From Thalassospira sp. TSL5-1 (GTDB lineage Bacteria; Pseudomonadota; Alphaproteobacteria; Rhodospirillales; Thalassospiraceae): 64,000 bases of DNA. The position numbers and the translations under genes were made by a program. Positions 42,221-49,356 of the stretch are shown here, in pieces. Position 1 is the first letter of the stretch; every line of letters starts with the position of its first letter. The notes below the pieces were generated by a model. The model saw only the letters and a program-made list of their open reading frames with translations, did not search any database and was not told where the DNA came from. The DNA is taken from positions 1,488,882-1,552,881 of the forward strand of contig NZ_KV880638.1 in NCBI RefSeq assembly GCF_001907695.1, written 5' to 3'.

Positions 42221-43681
42221 TTGTTGCAGGAAACAAAGTCGTCCGTTCGGGATAAATCGCCACGCAACCCGTATGTATCTTACATGCAGGGGCCGGTGAT
42301 TGTTGCGAGTGTTGTTTTTGCCCTGTCGCTTTTGGGTATTCTGACGCGACCGGAGCATATGCTGGCTGCCTTGTGGCCTGCCAACGCGATTTTGTCGGCG
42401 ATTTTGGTGCGCAACCCGCGCTTTAACACGCTTTTGGGCTGGCTGGCGGCGTGTATGGGTTATGTTGCTGCGGATTATATCACCGGCAGCACCCCTTGGG
42501 TCTCGCTGTTGCTGGCGTTGGCAAATTTGTGTGGCGTGATGGTTGCCCTGATGATGCTTCGGCGTTTGTGCTTTGAGGATATCAGCCTGTTGCGCCCCCG
42601 GTCGATCGGTCGTCTTGGCATTATCAGTTTTCTTTCATCCATTGCGTCGGGCAGTGTCGGCGCTGTTGTGTCGGGACTGTATTTTGGCACGGAACCGGTT
42701 ATGGGATTCCTGTTCTGGTCCAGTGCCGAATTTGCCAATTTTGTCGTGATTTTGCCTTTTGCGCTTACGGTGTCGCTTCGTTTCGCTGTGTTGAACGACA
42801 TTGTTGCCATGTGGCGGGATGCTGCATCGGGTTGGGAAAAGGTAAAGCCCTATATGCCGGTGTTGGCGGTTTTGGCCAGTTTGCTGCTTGTGCAATTCGT
42901 CGGTGGGCCAGGGGCCATTGTTTTTCCGGTGCCAGCACTTTTGTGGTGCGCGCTGGTATATCGTTTGCAAGTGACGGCCTTTATTGTTTTTCTCGTCTCG
43001 CAGTCCCTGATTTATGTGCTGGAATTCAATCTTGTATTTAACCTGCCGGCCCATATGGATGCCTATTGGGCGGTGGTTTCCACCCGGCTGGGGATTGCGC
43101 TTTTGGCGATTGGGCCGTTGACGGTTGCCAGCATCAATGCGGCACGCACGGTTTTGCTACGGCAGCTTGACCATGCCGCAAACCACGATTTTTTAACTGG
43201 GCTTTTATCGCGAAGGGCGTTTGTCACTCAGGGAAACGAACTGGTGGACCGTCTTGGCGTTCAGCAGGACCGTTTAAGCGTTGTTTTGATTGATATTGAC
43301 CATTTCAAGCAGATCAATGACAGCTATGGGCATGCGACCGGGGATTTTGTGCTGGCCGAGGTTGCCGAAGTCATTCGTCAGCATTTGCAGGAAAACGATT
43401 TGATCGGACGCCTGGGGGGCGAGGAGTTTGCGGTGCTATTACCCCATATTTCACCGCAGGCGGCAGAAGACGTTGCCCAGAAGATTCGCAACGCCATTGC
43501 CGGGGCCCAAATTTTCGGGATGGGGAGCATGGCCGACACCCGAATTTTCATTACCATTAGTGCCGGTGTGATCAGCCGCAATTTGACGTCGTTTTCCAAT
43601 CTGGACCAATTGATTCTGGAAGCTGACAAATTGATGTATGAAGCCAAGCGGGCTGGCCGCAACCGGGTTTTAATCGCCTGA
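42221..43681 (+). CDS. MASE1-type membrane sensor diguanylate cyclase (GGDEF)
   Basis: About 486 residues. I take the TTG at 42221, which has AGGGGCAGG upstream; an ATG at 42284 is an alternative that begins right at the first helix. Eight or so membrane segments (starting VIVASVVFALSLLGI) form a MASE1-like sensor with LWPANAILSAILVRNP. The C-terminal domain has DHDFLTGLLSRRAFV-like context, VLIDIDHFKQINDSYGHATGD and RLGGEEFAVLLP, so the GGEEF active site is intact. The inhibitory RxxD site is changed to QEND, so product inhibition may be absent. It makes cyclic di-GMP in response to an unknown signal. Confidence 0.85.
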   Translation: MLQETKSSVRDKSPRNPYVSYMQGPVIVASVVFALSLLGILTRPEHMLAALWPANAILSAILVRNPRFNTLLGWLAACMGYVAADYITGSTPWVSLLLALANLCGVMVALMMLRRLCFEDISLLRPRSIGRLGIISFLSSIASGSVGAVVSGLYFGTEPVMGFLFWSSAEFANFVVILPFALTVSLRFAVLNDIVAMWRDAASGWEKVKPYMPVLAVLASLLLVQFVGGPGAIVFPVPALLWCALVYRLQVTAFIVFLVSQSLIYVLEFNLVFNLPAHMDAYWAVVSTRLGIALLAIGPLTVASINAARTVLLRQLDHAANHDFLTGLLSRRAFVTQGNELVDRLGVQQDRLSVVLIDIDHFKQINDSYGHATGDFVLAEVAEVIRQHLQENDLIGRLGGEEFAVLLPHISPQAAEDVAQKIRNAIAGAQIFGMGSMADTRIFITISAGVISRNLTSFSNLDQLILEADKLMYEAKRAGRNRVLIA

Positions 43682-44224
43682 TGTTCCAGGGCCGGGCAAT
43701 TGATTTTTCCAATCAGCACGGTTGATGCGCACCAACGGGGTGCCGTGGGCATGATAGGCTTTTGTCATGCCATCATCGCGCAGGCCGCATTTTTCCAGAA
43801 CATGGCGCGATGCGCTGTTTTCCGTATCAAAGGTGGCCGTGATGGTTGCAAGTTTGACGGTGCCAAAACCGTAATTGATCAGGCAACGGGCGATTTCGGT
43901 GGCATATCCCTTGCCCCAGTGCGGCACCGTCAGACGGTAGCCAACTTCAACATCGCTTTTGTCGGGCATTGGGCGCAGGATGCCCAGGCCGATGACCTCG
44001 TTATTTTCGCGCAGGCGCACACCCCAGATACCCAGTTCCCCGTCATCCTGTAACAGGATTTTGCGGATGCTGGCCTCGGCCGAGGCGTAATCCGGGCTGG
44101 GTTCGCGAATATAGCGCATCACCCGTTCATCCATATTGGCGCGGGCCAGAGCGGGAACGTGATCTTCACCAAAAGGTTCAAGCACCAAGCGGTCGGTTGT
44201 CAGGCTGGGTTGGCGGTCCGACAT
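43670..44224 (-). CDS. GNAT N-acetyltransferase, RimJ/RimL-like
   Basis: 184 residues from the ATG at 44224, with AAGGA upstream. The family pattern is LTTDRLVLEPFGEDHVPALARANMDERVMRYI, then VEVGYRLTVPHWGKGYATEIARCLINYGFG, the acetyl-CoA loop, and SASRHVLEKCGLRDDG. RimJ/RimL-like enzymes acetylate protein N-termini, antibiotics or small amines; the target is unknown. It is a paralogue of the next gene. Its last 12 bp overlap the convergent GGDEF gene. Confidence 0.88.
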   Translation of the reverse strand: MSDRQPSLTTDRLVLEPFGEDHVPALARANMDERVMRYIREPSPDYASAEASIRKILLQDDGELGIWGVRLRENNEVIGLGILRPMPDKSDVEVGYRLTVPHWGKGYATEIARCLINYGFGTVKLATITATFDTENSASRHVLEKCGLRDDGMTKAYHAHGTPLVRINRADWKNQLPGPGTSGD

Positions 44225-44256
44225 GGGAATTCCTTTTTGGGTTTGTCGCTGGCAGG

Positions 44257-44787
44257 TCAGGTGTGTGCCGCGCGCCATTGGTCAAGGGTCAGCATCATGA
44301 CAGGCTTGGCCGTGCCACCATGCACATTCGTTATGCCCGCATCAATCAGGCCACATTTTTCCAGAACCCTGCGCGATCCGTGATTGCCAGGCTGATACAC
44401 ACCACAAATGGCGGGCAGGTTTAAGCTGGCAAAGCCATAATGGATAATCGCCCGGGCCAGTTCGGTGGCATAGCCTTTGCCCCAGCTGGCACGCGACAGG
44501 CGATAGCCAATTTCAACCGCACTTTCATCGGGCAGCCAGCGCAATAACCCGCGACCGACAACCTGATTGCCGGCTTTTTCCCGAATGCCCCAATTGCCGA
44601 CAATGGCCGGGCTATCTGTTTGCGCATTCTGCAGGCGTTTGCGGGCAAATTCCATATTCGGGCTGGGCGGGCGGATATGGCGCATGACTTCCGCATCCAT
44701 GTCCATTTCGCACCAGGCCTGAATATGTTCTGGCATGCCAAAAGGTTCCAGAATCAGATGGTTTGTTTCAAGACGTGCGGTGGTCAT
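44257..44787 (-). CDS. GNAT N-acetyltransferase, RimJ/RimL-like (tandem paralogue)
   Basis: 176 residues, built like its neighbour: LETNHLILEPFGMPEHIQAWCEMDMDAEVMRHI, VEIGYRLSRASWGKGYATELARAIIHYGFA and SRRVLEKCGLIDAG. The two proteins share the same motif order and an identical start of the acetyl-CoA loop (WGKGYATE), so a local duplication followed by divergence is likely. It is 32 bp upstream of its paralogue on the same strand. Confidence 0.88.
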   Translation of the reverse strand: MTTARLETNHLILEPFGMPEHIQAWCEMDMDAEVMRHIRPPSPNMEFARKRLQNAQTDSPAIVGNWGIREKAGNQVVGRGLLRWLPDESAVEIGYRLSRASWGKGYATELARAIIHYGFASLNLPAICGVYQPGNHGSRRVLEKCGLIDAGITNVHGGTAKPVMMLTLDQWRAAHT

Positions 44788-44813
44788 GGGAGAAACCCGT
44801 GATGATTGGAAGG

Positions 44814-45569
44814 TCAGTCTTGTGCGGGTTTAACCGCCATTGCCAGATAATTGATGTCCAGATCACGCGGGGCAGGCAGCCATTTATCCTGAACCGGGTT
44901 ATAGGCAATGCCGGTAATGTCGGTCAGTTGCAGGCCGCAATCACGGATATAGCGCGAAAGTTCGGAGGGTTTGACAAACTTGCGCCAGTCATGCGTACCC
45001 GCCGGGACCCAGCGCAACACATATTCCGCACCGATTTTTGCCAAAGCCAGCGATTTGAGCGTGCGGTTCAATGTGGCAATGAACATGATGCCGCCGGGCT
45101 TGAGCAGGGCCGAACAGGCCTGCATGAAAAAAGCCGGATCATCGACATGTTCGATGACTTCCATATTCAGAACCACATCGAACTGGCGGCCTTCATCGAC
45201 GATGGATTCCGGCGTGCCCAGGCGATAGTCAATTTCAAGCCCGCCCTGTTCGGCATGGACGCGGGCAACATTGATGTTGTTTTCGGCGGCATCCAGGGCC
45301 GTCATATTCGCTCCCAAACGCGCCATCGGTTCGGACAGCAAACCCGCCCCGCAGCCGACATCAATAATATCCAGCCCTTTAAGCAGGTTGATATCGCTGG
45401 CATCGCGGCCAAAATGCGCAGCGATATGATCGCGCAGTAATTGCAGGCGCACCGGGTTGAATTTATGCAGCGGCTTCATCACGCCTTCCGGATTCCACCA
45501 TTCATCCGCCATAGCGGAAAAACGCGAAATTTCGTCGGGATTGGCAGTGCGGTTGGCATGGGCTGACAT
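44814..45569 (-). CDS. ubiG: Ubiquinone biosynthesis O-methyltransferase
   Basis: 251 residues. FSAMADEWWNPEGVMKPLHKFNPVRLQLLRDHI is the diagnostic UbiG N-terminus, GLDIIDVGCGAGLLSEPMARLGA the SAM site, and NRTLKSLALAKIGAEYVLRWVPAGTHDWRKF the typical later part. It methylates two hydroxyls in ubiquinone synthesis. It is near lysC on the opposite strand, as in many Alphaproteobacteria. Confidence 0.95.
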   Translation of the reverse strand: MSAHANRTANPDEISRFSAMADEWWNPEGVMKPLHKFNPVRLQLLRDHIAAHFGRDASDINLLKGLDIIDVGCGAGLLSEPMARLGANMTALDAAENNINVARVHAEQGGLEIDYRLGTPESIVDEGRQFDVVLNMEVIEHVDDPAFFMQACSALLKPGGIMFIATLNRTLKSLALAKIGAEYVLRWVPAGTHDWRKFVKPSELSRYIRDCGLQLTDITGIAYNPVQDKWLPAPRDLDINYLAMAVKPAQD

Positions 45570-45669
45570 GGCAGGGCTCCGGCGGGCAACAGATAACAGA
45601 ATTGATCCTTGCCCTGTTTACGCGGCCCGCCTGCGCGGCGCAACCATATGCTTTGATCCAAACGGTTTT

Positions 45670-46350
45670 TCAGGGGTGGGATGCGCTGGTTTGGGGTGCC
45701 AGCAGGGCAGGCAGTTCGGCAAGGGATTTGATGGCGCAAATGCCATCGGGCACGCCATTTTCGTGCCACTGGGCAAAGGACCACGGGCCGCGCAGCAGCC
45801 ATACGGCCTGCATGCCGTGGGCAAGGGCCGGGTAAATGTCATTATCCAGCCGGTCGCCGACATAAACGATATTTTCCGCAGCGTGGCCGGTTTGATCGAC
45901 AATGGCGTGGAAAAAGGCCGGGTCGGGCTTTTTGCATTTCAGCCGGGCGGAGCTTGAGAGCCAGTCTATCTGGCAGGGCAGATTTGCCAGAATTTCTTCG
46001 GATGACGCTGGCTGGTTGCCGCAAATGCCAATTTTGTGGCCGTGGCAGGCAAGGCGTTCAAGGGCGGGCAGCACATCGTCATAAAGGTCGTCGGCGGTGA
46101 AAGACAAAAGGTCGGGGCGGCGCCAGGGTTCACCCGGGGTGGCGGAAAAATCGCCCAATTGTTTGAGGATGGCCTCGAACCCGCAATTGCGCGCGAGCGC
46201 AATGCCTGCTGCAGCCGACACGGTAAAAGGGGGCAGGTCAAGATGCCCGGCAATGCGATGCCAGATGGCGGTTTCGCTGACCAGGGTTTCGCCAACATCA
46301 AAAATGATCATGGTTTTCCCGATGACAGCGGATGGGGACTGCAGCGGCAT
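45670..46350 (-). CDS. HAD-superfamily hydrolase
   Basis: 226 residues from the ATG at 46350, with GGAG six bases upstream. Motif I is MIIFDVGETLV (the nucleophilic Asp), motif II lies at GICGN, motif III is the Lys in KCKKPDPAFF, and motif IV is YVGDRLDNDIYPA. This is a phosphatase/phosphonatase-like subfamily member; substrate unknown. It lies between ubiG and lysC and reads away from lysC. Confidence 0.83.
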   Translation of the reverse strand: MPLQSPSAVIGKTMIIFDVGETLVSETAIWHRIAGHLDLPPFTVSAAAGIALARNCGFEAILKQLGDFSATPGEPWRRPDLLSFTADDLYDDVLPALERLACHGHKIGICGNQPASSEEILANLPCQIDWLSSSARLKCKKPDPAFFHAIVDQTGHAAENIVYVGDRLDNDIYPALAHGMQAVWLLRGPWSFAQWHENGVPDGICAIKSLAELPALLAPQTSASHP

Positions 46351-46678
46351 TTGGGGCTCCGGAACAGGGGGATTTGGTGACGCCAAAGCCGGTTTGGCGA
46401 TTTTATCATTCCCGCATGATAATTTCATAGTTGTGCGGGATTTAGCCAGCGTTTATGCGTTATTTTAAGCTTTGCGACAGATGATTGATTAAAAGTTGCG
46501 TTCGCGGGGATTAACAATGCCTTCATGCTTGTTTCGCAGGCGTTATGGCAGTATTGATATCGCCGCCTTGATCAGGGCCTGTTTCTATGACGGGCTTGTG
46601 AGCTGTGAAACTGGCGGAAACCAAAGACCTGGCATTTCGGCTGGCGAGATGTGCAGGCAAGCATAACGGGGAATTTTC
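46351..46678. promoter_or_regulatory. Divergent control region upstream of lysC
   Basis: This 328-bp spacer lies between the HAD gene and lysC. A perfect palindrome, TTATCAT-N6-ATGATAA, is at 46403-46422, and CCCGCA/TGCGGG arms overlap it at 46411-46439. I see no lysine riboswitch and no clear -35/-10 pair. A GGGGAA stretch lies just before the lysC ATG. Confidence 0.4.
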
Positions 46679-47899
46679 ATGGCCCGTATTGTCATGAAGT
46701 TCGGTGGCACATCCGTCGCCGATATTGAAAAAATCAAGAATGTTGCCCGTCGCGTCAAAAGCGAAGTTGACGCGGGCAATCAGGTTGCTGTTGTTGTTTC
46801 GGCGATGTCGGGCAAAACCAATGAACTTGTTGGCTGGGCCGATGCCATATCCCCGCTTTATGACGCACGCGAATATGATGTGATCGTCTCGTCGGGGGAA
46901 CAGGTAACGGTTGGCCTGCTGGCAATGGCGCTGCAAAGCATGGATGTGCCGGCGCGGTCCTGGCTGGGCTGGCAAATTCCCATCAAGACGGATGGTGCCC
47001 ATGCCAAGGCGCGGATCAGGGAGATCGACACCACCGAACTTGATAAACGCCTTGATGGTGGCGAAGTGGTGTGTGTGGCCGGTTTCCAGGGGATAGCACC
47101 CGATAACCGTATTACCACGCTGGGGCGTGGCGGGTCTGATACATCGGCGGTGGCGCTGGCAGCAGCCCTAAGGGCGGATCGTTGCGACATCTATACTGAT
47201 GTGGATGGTGTTTACACCACCGACCCGCGCATTGTGCCCAAGGCGCGCAAGATCGAAAAAATTACATACGAAGAAATGCTGGAACTGGCATCACTGGGGG
47301 CGAAAGTCCTGCAAACCCGTTCGGTCGAGATGGCCATGAACCATCGCGTGCGGGTACAGGTGCGGTCGACCTTTAGTGATGCAGAAGGTACACTTGTTGT
47401 AGACGAGGACGAAATCGTGGAACAGGAAGTCGTTAGCGGAATTGCCTATAGCCGGGACGAAGCCAAGATTACCCTGGTGAAGGTTGCCGACAAGCCGGGA
47501 ACGGCTGCCACCATTTTTGGCCCGCTGGCCGAAGCCAATATCAATGTCGATATGATCGTTCAGAACATATCGGAAAATGGCAATAGCACGGATATGACCT
47601 TTACCGTGCCGCGCGGTGAATTTCAGCGTGCGTTAAAGGTGATTGAAGGCAACCGCGATAAAATTGCCTATCAGGAACTGTTAAGCACATCCGACGTCAC
47701 CAAGGTGTCGATCATTGGTGTTGGTATGCGATCCCATGTTGGTGTGGCCCGCAAGATGTTTGAAACTCTGTCTGAAAAGGGCATCAACATCCAGGTGATT
47801 TCGACATCCGAGATCAAGGTCAGCGTTCTCATCGCCGAAGAATATACCGAACTGGCCGTGCGCGCCTTGCACACAGCCTATGGCCTGGACGCCGAATAA
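46679..47899 (+). CDS. lysC: Aspartate kinase
   Basis: 406 residues. The kinase domain begins IVMKFGGTSVADIEKI and contains GFQGIAPDNRITTLGRGGSDTSAVALAAAL and YTDVDGVYTTDPRIVPKARKI. Two ACT domains follow (IAYSRDEAKITLVKVADKPGTAATIFGPLA and VSIIGVGMRSHVGVARKMFETLSEKGINIQVISTSEIKVS), the lysine/threonine feedback region. It makes aspartyl phosphate for Lys, Met, Thr and diaminopimelate. Confidence 0.96.
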   Translation: MARIVMKFGGTSVADIEKIKNVARRVKSEVDAGNQVAVVVSAMSGKTNELVGWADAISPLYDAREYDVIVSSGEQVTVGLLAMALQSMDVPARSWLGWQIPIKTDGAHAKARIREIDTTELDKRLDGGEVVCVAGFQGIAPDNRITTLGRGGSDTSAVALAAALRADRCDIYTDVDGVYTTDPRIVPKARKIEKITYEEMLELASLGAKVLQTRSVEMAMNHRVRVQVRSTFSDAEGTLVVDEDEIVEQEVVSGIAYSRDEAKITLVKVADKPGTAATIFGPLAEANINVDMIVQNISENGNSTDMTFTVPRGEFQRALKVIEGNRDKIAYQELLSTSDVTKVSIIGVGMRSHVGVARKMFETLSEKGINIQVISTSEIKVSVLIAEEYTELAVRALHTAYGLDAE

Positions 47900-47906
47900 A
47901 CTGTTT

Positions 47907-47949
47907 TGTAACACCGCCCGGTTGTATTTGAAGCCCGGGCGGTGTTACA
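47907..47949 (+). terminator. Long hairpin after lysC without a T run
   Basis: A perfect 15-bp stem (TGTAACACCGCCCGG at 47907-47921 with its complement at 47935-47949) and a 13-base loop start 8 bp after the lysC stop. No T tract follows on either strand, so it may stabilise the 3' end or act with Rho rather than terminate alone. Confidence 0.55.
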
Positions 47950-48010
47950 CGATCGATATTTAAAGCATATCGGGGCTGGAACATTTTGTTTCGGCCATTA
48001 TGATGACATG

Positions 48011-48207
48011 GGGTGCAGACCCTGAAATATGATTGAATGGTCGCCCGGATTTGTACGGATGGGCGAAGCATAACCGTAGAAAGATGGGTGTCTTTCGGCG
48101 GTTGGCGGGAGAGCAGACCGTGCAAATCCGGGCGATCCGACGGATGGCCCGTCTGGCAGATCGCGACGGTATTTGATGCCGTAACCGGAATAAATTGCCA
48201 CTTTTTA
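48011..48207 (+). ncRNA. Candidate structured RNA, about 197 nt, unassigned
   Basis: The main stem pairs 48039-48058 with 48118-48137: 20 bp, including CGCCCGGATTTGTACGG and its partner, with two G-U pairs that only work for plus-strand RNA. Inside it is a hairpin, 48072-48103 (AACCG and GAAAGA arms). A hairpin GACGG/CCGTC (48139-48153) follows, then a final one closed by TGGCA (48154-48158) and TGCCA (48196-48200) and followed by CTTTTT, as in an intrinsic terminator. A -10 TATGAT (47999-48004) with a weak -35 CTGGAA 17 bp upstream would start the RNA near 48011. It matches no family I recognise. It could be an sRNA, or a 5' leader of the nitronate monooxygenase gene at 48323. Confidence 0.45.
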
Positions 48208-48322
48208 TGGCTTTTCCCCGATTTTGACTGTCATGCTGACTGTCCTTCCGGTGATATTTTCAGGACTGTATCCTGACAGGGACCACGCCGTGTCCTGCAT
48301 TCCTAAATTGGGGTAAAACTAT

Positions 48323-49351
48323 ATGAACGATCCGAAATTTGCGGCAGCGCGCAACCGCCTGGAAAAACTGTGGGCGCCCGGCAAGCAATTCCTGGGTACC
48401 GAATATGCTATCATGGCTGGTGCGATGTCGTGGGTTTCCGAACGTCACCTTGTGGCTGCGGTTTCAAATGCCGGTGGCTTTGGCGTCATTGCCTGCGGCT
48501 CGATGGGGCCGGAACTGCTGGAAGCCGAAATTGCCGCCACCAAGGAAATGACCAGCAAGCCGTTTGGCGTTAACCTGATCACCATGCACCCGCAGCTTGA
48601 TGACCTGATTGCGGTTTGCCGTAAACAAAATGTTGGTCATGTGGTGCTGGCCGGTGGGTTGCCGTCGTCCGCTTCGATCAAGGCGGTCAAGGAATTTGCC
48701 AAAGTTATCTGTTTTGCCCCGGCACTGGTGCTGGCGAAAAAGCTGACGCGCTCTGGTGCGGATGCCCTGGTGATTGAAGGCAGCGAAGCGGGCGGGCATG
48801 TTGGCCCGGTGTCGTTAACCGTGCTGGCGCAGGAAATTTTGCCCGAAATTCGCGATGTGCCGATTTTTTGTGCCGGTGGCATTGGCCGGGGTGAAGCGAT
48901 TTCATCATTCCTGGAAATGGGTGCCGCAGGGGTGCAGGTTGGCACCCGCCTGGTTTGTGCCAGCGAATGTATTGCCCACCCGGCCTTTAAAAAGGCCTTT
49001 ATCCGTGCCAGTGCGCGTGAAGCCGTGACCACCGTGCAGCTTGATGACCGTTTCCCGGTGATCCCGGTGCGCGCCCTGACCAACAAGGGGACCGAAGCCT
49101 TCATGAATGTGCAGCGCGAGGTGATTGACAAGTTCCGCGCCGGTCAACTCGAACAGGGGGCCGCGCAGCTGGAAATCGAACATTTCTGGGCGGGCGCACT
49201 TCGCCGTGCTGTTGTAGACGGGGACGTTGAAAACGGATCTGTCATGGCGGGACAATCGGTTGGTATGGTAAAGAAAGAACAGCCGGTTTCGGAAATTCTG
49301 GCTGATCTTGTTGAACAGGCCGTTCAATCCTTCGCACAAAGAGACATTTAA
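48323..49351 (+). CDS. Nitronate monooxygenase family protein (2-nitropropane dioxygenase-like)
   Basis: 342 residues. TIM-barrel FMN-binding motifs are clear: IMAGAMSWVSERHLVAAVSNAGGFGVIACGSMGPELLEAEI at the N-terminus, DALVIEGSEAGGHVGPVS, and IFCAGGIGRGEAISSFLEMGAAGVQVGTRLVCASE. The family holds nitronate monooxygenases and FabK-like enoyl reductases. The ATG has GGGGTAAAAC upstream. It reads towards ptsP and ends 5 bp before it. Confidence 0.87.
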   Translation: MNDPKFAAARNRLEKLWAPGKQFLGTEYAIMAGAMSWVSERHLVAAVSNAGGFGVIACGSMGPELLEAEIAATKEMTSKPFGVNLITMHPQLDDLIAVCRKQNVGHVVLAGGLPSSASIKAVKEFAKVICFAPALVLAKKLTRSGADALVIEGSEAGGHVGPVSLTVLAQEILPEIRDVPIFCAGGIGRGEAISSFLEMGAAGVQVGTRLVCASECIAHPAFKKAFIRASAREAVTTVQLDDRFPVIPVRALTNKGTEAFMNVQREVIDKFRAGQLEQGAAQLEIEHFWAGALRRAVVDGDVENGSVMAGQSVGMVKKEQPVSEILADLVEQAVQSFAQRDI

Positions 49352-49356
49352 ACCTT

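Noticed and set aside
46679..47899. A lysine riboswitch controlling lysC
   Set aside because: The upstream 328 bp lack the conserved cores of the L box; only palindromes are visible.
48039..48137. A short transposon (MITE) with terminal inverted repeats, in place of an RNA
   Set aside because: No target duplication is visible, the interior also folds, and the G-U pairs favour RNA on one strand. It is kept as an alternative only.
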